Positions 55,475-64,000 of a stretch of 64,000 bases of DNA are shown piece after piece. The stretch comes from Blepharisma japonicum (Eukaryota > Ciliophora > Heterotrichea > Heterotrichida > Blepharismidae), in contig CATKHK010000005.1 in the NCBI GenBank assembly GCA_949751835.1, positions 372,001 to 436,000 of the forward strand, read 5' to 3'. The position numbers and the translations under genes were made by a program. Position 1 is the stretch's first letter. Each line of letters opens with the position of its first letter. The notes beneath the pieces are model-generated. The model was not told the DNA's origin. It searched no databases and saw nothing but the letters and a program-made list of their open reading frames with translations.

Positions 55475-55813
55475 TAATTAATTAAAATTAAATTTCAAAT
55501 ATACTTTTAAATTTAATTATATAGAAAATTCTTGGTGCTTTATTAATATTATACAAGTATAATCATTTAAAAAAATATTTTGACTCATGATTTTAATTAT
55601 GGATATTTTTAAAATTTATATTAATTATTTGCTATAAATTCTTTGATATTTATGCTTCATTTTATTTTCGTAGAAAGGCTTAATTTTTGACTTATCTAAT
55701 TTCCTTTATTAAAATGCCATTTTATATTTTTGTTCTTTTAGAAATAAATGTTAATAATAAATTTAATATGATGAATCAAACAAATATTTCCCTGGCATTA
55801 AACTTATATATAA
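55475..55813. other. Intergenic between the tandem pepsin-like genes
   Basis: AT-rich spacer, no coding frame or repeat recognised. It carries the promoter of copy 2. Confidence 0.6.
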
Positions 55814-57220
55814 ATGACCTTTATAAGCATTGCCGTGCTTCTTTTAGCTGCATCATCTGCTTATATTAAGATCCCTCTCAAGAACCTTGCTGTAAATCCA
55901 AAGCAATTAATTGTCGAAAATTATTCCACCAATCCATCCATTGGAGAATGGACACCCATCTCCTACCTCAAGAACTACATAAATATGCAATATTATGCAC
56001 AAATTTATATCGGCTCACCTCCACAGCTGTTTAATGTGCAAATAAGTACGGCATCTCCTTGGTTATGGATACCATCAACAAAATGCCAATTCTCATGTCA
56101 TAAATGCTCCAATTACTTTGATTATCTTCTCAGTTCCAGCTATAAATTACTCTCCCAGAACTATAAAATCAATTATGGGGCTGGGTTCATCCGAGGAGAC
56201 TTAAGCAGTGAAAGTTTTTCTATTGGCGACAATAAAGGGTTATTCATTAAAAACCAGACATTTATTTTAGTAAATCAAGACGGTGGATTTAATGATGCAA
56301 TTTATGATGGGATTTTGGGGTTGGAATATAACTCACAATGACTTAAATATCCAACTTTTCTTGATAATTTAAAGCGGCAAGGACAAATTTCAAGAAAAAT
56401 ATTTTCAGTATTTTTGTCTGATAATGGATTTTCTGGAGTCCAAAGTGACGGCTCTGCAGTTATTTTTGGGGGTTTTGACCTTGAGAGTTATTCAGAAAAT
56501 CAAGATATACAATATGTTGACTTATTACAGAATAATGGAAGATGGCAAGTATCGTTATCTGAGCTAAAGGTAGATAATGATCAAATTACAAGCAGGCATT
56601 TTGAAGCAACGTTTGGGATTGGAATTGGCTTAATGTATGCTCCACAAGCGGAGTTTAATAGCATATATAAAGAGCTTTCTGATGAAGGAGATTGCTGGAT
56701 AGAAAACAGCTTTGTCCTATGCGATTGTGGAGAAAGCTATACACTTGACGATTACCCAGAAATTAGCTTTGTCCTTGGCCTAGACCATACATTTACGCTA
56801 GAACCGCAAAATTACTTTTATAAGTATGGATCAAAATGCTATTTACTTTTTGGTGTCAATCCCATAGAGTATGGGTGGATTATTGGAGATGTTTTTATGA
56901 GAAAGTATTATACAATTTTTGATGCTGATTTTGGCAGAATTGGACTTGCTCTTGCAAAGACCAGAAAATTTGTCAAAGCAGTAGATTATGTTGGCTATGA
57001 TAAAAATGAAGTTAGTTTAAGTGAGGAAACCTTTCTTAAACAGAGCGAGATTTCAGATCAAAATAGCTATTCTGATGAAATTTCAATAAAAATTTTAAAT
57101 GATTTTATTTATCAAGTCTTCTTTTTAGTCATTTTTGGGATATTTATATCACTTATTTGCTATGTATGCAATAAGAGAAATGATGAAGAAGAGTTTTATT
57201 ATAAAAAGATTTATGCTTAA
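55814..57220 (+). CDS. Pepsin-like membrane protein lacking both catalytic aspartates (copy 2)
   Basis: 468 residues, a close paralogue of the preceding gene. Signal peptide MTFISIAVLLLAASSA, TGA=Trp at 55947-ish and 56339 (EYNSQWLKYP). The sites changed in copy 1 are changed in the same way: QISTASPWLWIPS and TFGIGIGLMYAPQAEF. The fold motifs are kept (YGAGFIRGDLSSESFSIGD; EYGWIIGDVFMRKYYTIFDAD). Extra acidic residues lie before the C-terminal membrane helix (FIYQVFFLVIFGIFISLICY). Cysteines of the first lobe (CQFSCHKC) are shared. Many blocks are nearly identical in DNA too (around 54470-54600 and 56200-56330), which suggests a recent tandem duplication or gene conversion. Confidence 0.9.
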
Positions 57221-57390
57221 TATTTTTAAGTAAAGTTTTAAAACAAATAAATTTTGTCACTCTTTAAAAAATAGAGAAATCTTTATGAAAAATGCAATAT
57301 GAGTTAATAATAAATCTTTATATTTATTTTTATTAGGATCAAAGCAGGAATATGAATTCAATGCTTTTAGGACTTATATATAAAAGTAAT

Positions 57391-57395
57391 AAAAA
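57391..57395 (-). terminator. RNA polymerase III terminator of tRNA-Pro
   Basis: Five T residues on the minus strand directly after the tRNA 3' end, the minimal Pol III stop signal. Confidence 0.75.
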
Positions 57396-57467
57396 GGGCC
57401 GCTCCGGGAATCGAACCCGGGACCTCTCGCACCCAAAGCGAGAATCATACCACTAGACCAAGCAGCC
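57396..57467 (-). tRNA. tRNA-Pro, anticodon UGG
   Basis: 72 bases. Acceptor stem GGCTGCT pairs with AGCGGCC, with one G-U. The D-arm/A-box reads TGGTCTAGTGG. The anticodon stem CTCGC/GCGAG encloses the loop TTTGGGT with anticodon TGG. The T-arm/B-box is GGTCCCGGGTTCGATTCC. The discriminator base is C. No intron, CCA not encoded. All loops fit a eukaryotic cytosolic tRNA-Pro. Confidence 0.95.
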
Positions 57468-57622
57468 TCTCACAAGTTTATCTTTTCTTTTTTATTTATA
57501 TTGCAGCCAATACACCTTAATTCACCGATCCTTTTTCTTTATTTCCTACACTTCTATACTTATATCCTTTTCACTACCATTCTATTTAATAAAATATCTA
57601 TTTTCAGTTAATCCCATTAAAA

Positions 57623-58063
57623 ATGTCACAACAAGCTTCACGAGCTGATTTTGTCCCAAGGCGTTATGGCTTACAGTACTCCCCTCCAGCAATAATCCTT
57701 GAATATTTTGTACCCTCGAAAAAAAAGCTTTATCACCACAAAATGGATTTAAGAGAACTTGATCCTGCACATGACCCTGAAGATTGATTAAATTTTCTTA
57801 AGCAAAATCATGGGATATATATTGATTCACGTATTGTAGACGAGCCACAGCTTATTAATTTAATTGAGCATCTTCAGAGCCAAATTTCATCTGGCGGAAT
57901 CGATTTCAATAACCTTTCTCCTGAGGAAATTGAAGAATATCGACGACAAATGAACGAAATGTATGGGAACGAAGAAGACGAAAATTATAGATTTTATGGA
58001 AATGAAGAAGAATTCGAAAGTGATGAAGAAAATAGTATTGATGCAGGAGATTTAAGCTTATAA
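57623..58063 (+). CDS. CEP19: CEP19-like centrosome/basal-body protein
   Basis: 146 residues, with one TGA=Trp (PEDWLNFLKQ). The beginning FVPRRYGLQYSPPAIILEYF matches the CEP19 hallmark CGIRFQPPAIILIYE, and the rest keeps the family plan: a short basic part (SKKKLYHHKMDLREL), then LINLIEHLQSQIS, then DFNNLSPEEIEEYRRQMNEMYG, comparable to [21 protein letters not shown], and an acidic end. In animals and algae CEP19 recruits RABL2 to the basal body and controls entry of intraflagellar transport trains. Its presence fits a ciliated cell. The ORF is hidden under the standard code. Confidence 0.85.
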
Positions 58064-58386
58064 ATAAATTAATTGTTTTCAAATGAGAAAATGAAGAGGG
58101 AGATTCCCGGGTGATGCAGAATGTGCATTGGTATAATTTTAAGATGATAACTATTATAAAATTATTTTTTAGAACATATAATTAATTTTTATATAAAAAT
58201 TGAATAATGCTATTTATTTATAGGCTTTTTTTGAAATTCTATTGAAGAGTGCTATTTCAGATTGATTAAATAGCCATAAGAGATTTTATTTATATTTACT
58301 CACTTGCATCATAATTTTATCAAATTCACTTTTTTGCCTAAGGAATAATTCACACTAAAATAATCCTCATAAATTTACAAAAAAAT
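58064..58386. other. Intergenic, AT-rich
   Basis: Spacer between CEP19 and the next coiled-coil gene on the same strand. No gene or repeat was seen. Confidence 0.6.
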
Positions 58387-59898
58387 ATGAGTAATTATGC
58401 CATTGATGTGACAAACAACCGAGTCAAACAAATCATGGAAGAGCAAGGCATTGAAGAAGATGAGCTTCTAAATAAGTAATTCCCAAATAGGAACTTAGAA
58501 GATTTTGCTGATCCTCGAGTAACGCCTGAAATTCAGCAGCTCAGATTTGAGTACTACACCAATAAACTTAAAGAAACAGTCAAGCGTATTCGCGATGTCT
58601 TAAAAGACAGAACCATGACTATTATAAGACGTAACAGTCTTCCTGATCTTCATCAATCCCACAATAGCAATTCTATATCCACTGAAAGAACAACCCCAAA
58701 GCTTCAAGATCTTGCAAGAGCTGAAGAAGACCGTCTTAATAGACTGAAAGAAAAGCAAAAAAAGATGCTGATTACAACCTTATCAATGTTAGAAAAAATC
58801 GATGAAGTAGAGAAACCAATAAAAAATAAAAGAAAAAGCTCATCACCTATATTAAGCCCAACTAATGATATGAATAAAAGCTTGAAATTTAAAGAAAAAA
58901 TCGAATCCTTTAAGAAAATACAAGAAGAAAAATTCAAAGAAAAGAAAAAAGAACAGATGAAGAAACAGAAAATTTTGTATGAGAAAATCATTTTAGATAT
59001 GAAAAGCCACAGTGAAAGAGAGCAAATAATAGAGCAGCAGAAAAAAGAAGCAGCCAAAGAAAGAGATGAAGCGTTAAAAAAGAAGCAAGAAGAGATAAAA
59101 GCTGTGAAAGAAGGAGAACAGATTTTGAATGAGCATCGAATTCAAGAAGAGCTGGATACGATGCAGGAAAAGATCATGAAATCTGAAGAAAAATATGTTA
59201 GTGAAAGAGATAAAAAATTATCAAACACTCTTGGCCTACGAAAATTTTGGGATCTTGTGCTAGGGAATTTAGATAAATTAAAGCAAACACATGAAGTTGA
59301 AGATGTGCTAAAATTAATTGAAAAGCAAGAAAAAGTCAAAAAAAGAAGAGAAAAAATCCAGAAAAAATTAGAAGAAGAAGTCAACAAAAGACGAGAAAAA
59401 ATGGAAGCAAGAAAAAGAGCAGCCCAAGTAAAGGTTGCAAATGATGAAAAAGAACTCTATAAAAAAGTGAATTATCTAGAAAAAAGACTTACAGCATCAC
59501 AGAAAAATTTAGAAATGAAGCAAGATGAATGGAAAAAAGAAATAATGCTGAGAAAAGAATTGCAAAGGCTAAAAGAGCAGGACGGGATTACAAAAGTTGA
59601 AAGAGCCAATAGAAGACTGGTAAGAAATATTTAGAAACTCAAAAAAATGCAAATGCTTGAAAAACAATTGATGACAAGCCAAAGGATTGATGCTCTGAAG
59701 CTAGAAAAAGAAATGATTTTGAATAAAAAGAGGTAAAAATTAGGAAGGGAAATAGCTACTAAAGAGATGATACAAAGAGAAAAAATGAAAGAAGTGTTTG
59801 CAATTGTATGCAGATCCCCTAAGTCGAGAACAGCACAAGAACAACTTAGAATGCTCGATATATTGAAGAAAAATTCTGAAAGCGAAGAAGAAGCATAA
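58387..59898 (+). CDS. Coiled-coil protein with three 15-nt introns
   Basis: 488 residues after removing introns 58476-58490, 59620-59634 and 59733-59747. The N-terminus contains MSNYAIDVTNNRVKQIMEEQGI and VTPEIQQLRFEYYTNKLKET. The bulk (about 90-480) is a highly charged coiled coil (EEKFKEKKKEQMKKQKILYE; LIEKQEKVKKRREKIQKKLE; LKQTHEVEDVLKLIEKQEK). Similarity to ciliary coiled-coil proteins is plausible but not provable by eye. It sits between CEP19 and a tubulin-modifying enzyme, which loosely suggests an axonemal or basal-body role. Confidence 0.75.
58476..58490 (+). other. 15-nt intron (phase 2)
   Basis: GTAATTCCCAAATAG. Retention gives TAA next to the donor. Removal joins exon 1 to the long coiled-coil exon. 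Confidence 0.9.
59620..59634 (+). other. 15-nt intron (phase 0)
   Basis: GTAAGAAATATTTAG. Its terminal TAG would stop translation if retained. Removal continues the coiled coil. Confidence 0.88.
59733..59747 (+). other. 15-nt intron (phase 2)
   Basis: GTAAAAATTAGGAAG. Retention gives TAA next to the donor. Removal extends the coiled coil to its TAA at 59896. Confidence 0.85.
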
Positions 59899-59928
59899 AT
59901 TAATAAATATTTTTATAAATTTACATTA

Positions 59929-61965
59929 CTAAGCCGCGCTTCTGAAATTTTTTTCATTACCTTTTGAGTCCTTTCTACACTTCTTAAGAGATACCAAAAA
60001 TTCCCACAAATTATCATCAGGAAGATCCAAAACTTTAGGGGTTTCATACAAAATTGCTTTATTATCTAAAGGGAAAACTGCATCAACTGTCAACTCTAAT
60101 GCATCATTTACCATCCTTGGAATTAACTGTTGCAATAATGGCGAAGATAATTCCAAGCATGGATTTGTATTGCACTCAATAAGCCACACATTTAAGTTTG
60201 AATCAATTATAAAATCATACCCAAAAATTTCAAAGCAATGCTGCCTCATGTTAGGGTTTAATTTTCCTTTAGCAGACAGTAATGAGTGCGTAATTAATTC
60301 TTTAATCTTGGAAATTAAATCAGAAAATTTGATATCTTTTTTCATATTGTCAATGAATTCTTCGAAAAATTGAAATGATAGTTGGTTTCCATCTTCAAAT
60401 TTTCCATACATTTTCCCTTCTTTTTGGACGGCGTTATTAGTAAGATGCACAAATTCTGATGATAAAGTTTCTTTGTCAAGCGAAAAACTCTCTGAAGAAG
60501 TTCGTAAATAGCCTTGTGGAAAAAAGTAGCAGTTTAAGTCATGGTTAATTAGCACCCAAACCCTTATATCGAATTTCCTGTCATTTATTAGTAACGGACT
60601 TTCTATATATTTTTGTATCACAAACTTAAGTGAATAAATCTTTCCTTTTTCATTTGGTTTCAAGCTTTTATTCATTCGCTTCATATTTGCAAATTCTTGA
60701 TACTCTGTAAATAAATTTTTAAGCGTTTCTAAATCGCTGAAAACATGGATTCCTCTGCCTCTATTAAAACCCGAAGGTTTAAGAATCCATATATTTTCCC
60801 CTACAAAATGTGTAGATGGCGGCATTTTTGCCTGTGTGGCAGAGTCAAAGCTAAACAGTTTTTGTTTAGTGAGAATTCTTTTATTTTCGTCTTTTTGCAG
60901 ATTTTTGAAGTAGCTCATAAATAGCATGAGCTGAGAATGGAAAACTTTAGATTCAATGTCAATTTCAAAAGTAATTGGCATGATTTCGGTAATATCGATA
61001 TCTCGTAATAAACAGTAATTTCGTAAATTTTTAAACAGATTTACTTTATTAGTGATTTCTGCATGAAATTCAAAATGATTCGTTATTTGAGTTGGGAGGT
61101 ATGAAAGTAGCCTGCCAAATTTAATGTGAACAGAAGTAGGATGCCATATGAAATGTGAAGAATTCGGCAAGTTATAGTCACCTTCTTCCCAATCGCTCCT
61201 TAGTTGCATTAGTGTTTTGATTAACTTTGAATTATTTCCTTTGTGTATAAGATATTTATATTTTTGTGGCTCATCAATTGGATTTTCTATAGGCATTTCT
61301 GTTTCAGGCTCTTCATTTTCATAATTATGCAAACTTGGCTGTGAACTTTTCAATTTTTCAAGAAGTTCTTTTCCTCTTATCATTCCATCAGAAAGCATGA
61401 ATATTTTAGGGAAATCTATATGCTTTTCTAGTTCTTTACTTTTACTTGATGATTTTGACAACCCAATACCTTTAGCCATAAGGGTTCTTTCTTGAAAATC
61501 AACTGGAAAATTCATTGAAGGGTTTCTCATATTTTCTTTTTTAGGGCGCGTTTGGAAAGGAGAAGATGATGGAGCCATTGTTAAAACCTTTTTTTCTTCA
61601 AGAAACAGATCTTTTAAAACCTTTTTCGAGCTCGTGCAATTACAAAATTTTTTCTTTATAGGCAGTCCAGCATGGTGATTAAATAATCTTTGTGGGAGCT
61701 TAAATTTTTTACAGTGTGGACATAGAAATGGATGCCTTAATAAAGGACTTATCCCATTTCTCATTGGTTTTTGGGTTTGCATTAAAGGATCAAGTTTTAC
61801 GTATTTGATTGCATTTTCTTCATAAGCTTTTTCTTTAGATTCTGGGATTAGTCGTTTTTGGTCAAAAGAAAATCCTATTAAGCAGTGTCTTGTAGAGCTT
61901 GGAGCTATTTGTGGAATCTTTAGAGATAATTCTCCTTCGATGTTAGACTCATTTGTTTTGTCCAT
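59929..61965 (-). CDS. Tubulin-tyrosine-ligase-like protein (TTLL)
   Basis: A 678-residue protein in one frame without internal TGA, ending in TAG. The C-terminal half is a TTL domain: IWILKPSGFNRGRGIHVF (ATP-grasp glycine loop), FVIQKYIESPLLINDRKFDIRVWVLI (lysine and DIR motif), EFVHLTNNAVQKE, and EIFGYDFIIDSNLNVWLIECNTNPCLE (metal-binding E...N). All the catalytic elements look intact. The N-terminal 250 residues contain a cysteine cluster (FLCPHCKKFKLPQRL; KFCNCTSSKK) and are otherwise low-complexity. TTLLs add glutamate or glycine to tubulin tails, and ciliary axonemes depend on them. Which amino acid is used cannot be read here; the NTNPCLE ending is closer to the TTLL10/glycylase-like types than to TTLL5. 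Confidence 0.9.
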   Translation of the reverse strand: MDKTNESNIEGELSLKIPQIAPSSTRHCLIGFSFDQKRLIPESKEKAYEENAIKYVKLDPLMQTQKPMRNGISPLLRHPFLCPHCKKFKLPQRLFNHHAGLPIKKKFCNCTSSKKVLKDLFLEEKKVLTMAPSSSPFQTRPKKENMRNPSMNFPVDFQERTLMAKGIGLSKSSSKSKELEKHIDFPKIFMLSDGMIRGKELLEKLKSSQPSLHNYENEEPETEMPIENPIDEPQKYKYLIHKGNNSKLIKTLMQLRSDWEEGDYNLPNSSHFIWHPTSVHIKFGRLLSYLPTQITNHFEFHAEITNKVNLFKNLRNYCLLRDIDITEIMPITFEIDIESKVFHSQLMLFMSYFKNLQKDENKRILTKQKLFSFDSATQAKMPPSTHFVGENIWILKPSGFNRGRGIHVFSDLETLKNLFTEYQEFANMKRMNKSLKPNEKGKIYSLKFVIQKYIESPLLINDRKFDIRVWVLINHDLNCYFFPQGYLRTSSESFSLDKETLSSEFVHLTNNAVQKEGKMYGKFEDGNQLSFQFFEEFIDNMKKDIKFSDLISKIKELITHSLLSAKGKLNPNMRQHCFEIFGYDFIIDSNLNVWLIECNTNPCLELSSPLLQQLIPRMVNDALELTVDAVFPLDNKAILYETPKVLDLPDDNLWEFLVSLKKCRKDSKGNEKNFRSAA

Positions 61966-62503
61966 TTAATTACAAGGTTTTTTAGTTTAGCAAAAGAATT
62001 CATGTAAAATGATACTATTAGAAAAGTATTAGCATTAACAGGATTGATATAGGAAATTTTTAAATTAAAGCATTTTATACAATTTCTTAATTAGCAATTA
62101 TTTTCTGTTTATTAAAAACAGAAGTTAAAATATGTGAAATCTTGCTTCCACACTGACTATAAATGGGGAAATTTATTTTGATTAAAATGATAATTTTGCA
62201 AATAACGACAGCAATAATTATTGCATAAAGCTCTATATTTATTTTTAATTGTTAAATTTTCATATAAATAGCTATAATTAAGTTATACGTTTATTAGTAA
62301 AATTTATATCCACAATTAATAATGGGAGTTGAAATATCTTTATAAAGATAAAGATTGGGCTTTATCTAAAGATAATGGTTTCATCATCTATGATTCTTTA
62401 TTAAAGTTTCTATAATAAATTCACATCCTTAAATACCATTGAGGAAAATCTGCTTAAATTATGGCAATTCTAATACCCATTGAGTTATAATTGTAAATAA
62501 ACA
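61966..62503. other. Intergenic, about 540 bases
   Basis: Divergent spacer, very AT-rich. No supported coding frame, RNA gene or repeat was seen. Confidence 0.55.
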
Positions 62504-62749
62504 ATGAAGTCTCCCAGCGTTATGCCGCATCATGAAGGGCAGAATACCCCTGATAATGCTATAAAACTCAAGTCTATTCTTAGAAAATCTACTAAAGAGC
62601 AGCTTCAAAGTTTTCGAGTCGTTACCCGAGCAAGCACAATGGATAAAAAAGTACTTTTTAAAGACCCCATCCACGAGTTGCATCTAGTCGAGCCTATCAT
62701 ATATAAAATGCCAAGAAAAGACACTAGTTGCACATGTGCAATCTTTTAG
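62504..62749 (+). CDS. Small protein with C-terminal CaaX box, hypothetical
   Basis: 81 residues. Mostly polar and basic (KLKSILRKSTKEQLQSFRVV, then MDKKVLFKDPIHEL). It ends CTCAIF: CAIF fits the CaaX prenylation motif (C-aliphatic-aliphatic-X), and a second Cys two residues earlier could be palmitoylated. Such ends anchor small proteins to membranes. No known family was recognised. The CaaX match gives support that the frame is real. Confidence 0.55.
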   Translation: MKSPSVMPHHEGQNTPDNAIKLKSILRKSTKEQLQSFRVVTRASTMDKKVLFKDPIHELHLVEPIIYKMPRKDTSCTCAIF

Positions 62750-63020
62750 GACATATCATCATTTCAAAAATGATCTTTGAGGCACACATCTGGCAAAGCA
62801 AATAAGTGTATTTAATTCCTTATGTAAATTAATCTAATTTCAAGCATCTATCTAAGTTTTCCATTATTAAAATTTCCTAAAATAAGCTTATTTTAAAAAT
62901 TTATTTAAATAGTAATTGGAGAAAATTATGCAAAAATAACTCAATTTAATTGTGAACTTTCAAAGTTATTTTATTTAAGCAAAGCTTTAAAAATTAATAT
63001 AAATAAAATCTCATTATCTA
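62750..63020. other. Intergenic, AT-rich
   Basis: Convergent spacer between the CaaX protein and the RING-CUE gene. Nothing else was seen. Confidence 0.55.
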
Positions 63021-64000
63021 TTATTCATCAAGCATATTTGCAATGGTTTCATCCATGGACCCAGTCCTTTCGAGCTCTCTTCTGATAACCTCATGCGGAA
63101 TGTGCGGCAAAATTTCTCTTACCTGTTCCACTTCTCTTTCTCTTTGTTCTCTCATACCAGCAGCATTTCTTGAAAATGAAAAATTTCACCATGATCTTTC
63201 TCTAACCACTTCTGGCTGTAAAAAAATTTGGTTACAGAGAGGGCATTTTTTTTCTGTATTATTTAAAACCCAAGTTCTTATGCACTCAACATGATGAATA
63301 TGTCCACAAGAAATTCGACTGCATTTACTCTGAGTCAAAGGCTCCCAACAAATGCAGCATTTTTCGTCTCCATGCTTGGATAATTCAGCTTCTGTAAGCG
63401 GCGGGTATTTTTTAACAAAATTTCTCATAGAAATTTTATAATGTCGATATCTTTTGCATATAGAAATTAGACTGATGATATATTTTTGTTGTCTCATGAT
63501 AACTAAAACTTGGAGTGGGCTCGATAAGAACCATTCAGAATACCAAATTGCGATATGAATCCATCTGCATATATTTATTAAAATTTCAGCTGAGTTTATT
63601 GCTAAATCATGCCTTCTGCTTAAGGCTAAATTATGCTTAAGCTGATACCATGTAATCACGCTTTCCTTTAACACTAATATCCCATCATAATTTAACAATA
63701 AAATCAAGCTTGGACTCGCATATGAGAACATATAAGCTGTGAAAATAATAAAACCTGCTGTGACTCCAATAGTAGTCATTATTAGTTCTCGCAGATTTCT
63801 AATATGATTATTTTGAAGTCTAGACTTTGCAATGATACTCAGAACTTTACATGAAGAATAATAAACAAAGGTAAAAGCCCAAATTAATATTTCAATGCTA
63901 TTATTTGAGCTATCTCCAATAGAAATAACTACGAATTGTAATAGCATCGAATCATGTATTAGGTAATGCCCAATTCTCTTCCTTTCTGCAGAATTCAGTG
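63021..64000 (-). CDS. Multi-pass membrane RING-H2/CUE ubiquitin ligase, gp78/AMFR-like (5' end outside window)
   Basis: The frame is open to the right window edge, giving 325 C-terminal residues, with TGA=Trp at 63186. Several hydrophobic segments (LLQFVVISIGDSSNNSIEI region, TTIGVTAGFIIFTAYMFSYA, LEILINICRWIHIAIWY region) precede a RING-H2 finger: CCICWEPLTQSKC, SCGHIHHVECIRTWV and CPLC. A CUE-like domain ends the protein: VREILPHIPHEVIRRELERT followed by GSMDETIANMLDE. TM region plus RING plus CUE is the plan of AMFR/gp78 in ER-associated degradation. The match supports an ER E3 ligase. The ATG at 63947 is internal, and the true start is beyond the window. Confidence 0.88.

Noticed and set aside
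1-64000. CRISPR arrays, bacterial operons, prophage or retrovirus-like elements
   Set aside because: No regularly spaced repeats, reverse transcriptase, integrase, capsid motifs or long terminal repeats were seen; the genes and introns are eukaryotic.

Overview
The window looks like macronuclear DNA of a heterotrich ciliate close to Blepharisma. It is AT-rich and gene-dense. Conserved proteins are broken by TGA exactly where tryptophan is expected, for example BOP1 with an adjacent TGA TGG pair at 16435-16440. TAA, and rarely TAG, are the real stops. Genes are interrupted by canonical GTA...AG introns that are all exactly 15 bases; I could place twelve. UGA=Trp together with 15-nt introns is the known Blepharisma combination. 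All gene models here were read with TGA=Trp and these introns removed, which merges most short open frames into about 45 full genes and exposes four that a standard-code scan hides.

Layout. 0-9 kb: UNC119 end, ribosomal protein uL15 (RPL27A), a probable organelle RAP/FASTK-like protein, a small acylated coiled-coil protein, a zinc-motif coiled-coil protein, an HSPA12-type Hsp70 and a hypothetical. 9-18 kb: ribosomal P1, a TPR protein, an F-box/LRR/ankyrin protein, LSM8, ZW10 and BOP1. 18-24.5 kb: hypotheticals, a MORN protein, a zinc-ribbon gene with an unexplained in-frame TAA, gene remnants and about 1 kb of empty DNA. 24.8-31 kb: a Cache-HAMP-TPR-VWA receptor, a decayed gene, a C2/dysferlin-domain membrane protein and a coiled-coil protein. 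31-46 kb: small membrane proteins, inositol phosphate kinase, CLASP, GST, a PLD6-like protein with an IQ motif, a PAS-like protein and an EF-hand/WD40 protein. 46-51 kb: a 1657-residue surface protein. 52-57 kb: a pogo/Tigger-type transposase-derived gene whose active site looks lost, then two tandem pepsin-like genes lacking both catalytic aspartates. 57-64 kb: tRNA-Pro(UGG), CEP19, a coiled-coil gene, a TTLL ligase, a small CaaX protein and a membrane RING-CUE ubiquitin ligase.

There is no operon logic. Housekeeping genes (ribosome, splicing, rRNA processing, vesicle tethering) are mixed with cilium, cytoskeleton and signalling genes (UNC119, CEP19, TTLL, CLASP, MORN, EF-hand/WD40, coiled coils), as expected for a large ciliated cell. 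Intergenic gaps are mostly tens to a few hundred bases, and divergent pairs share very short promoters. No functional assignment was tested by a database search; all rest on motif recognition by eye.
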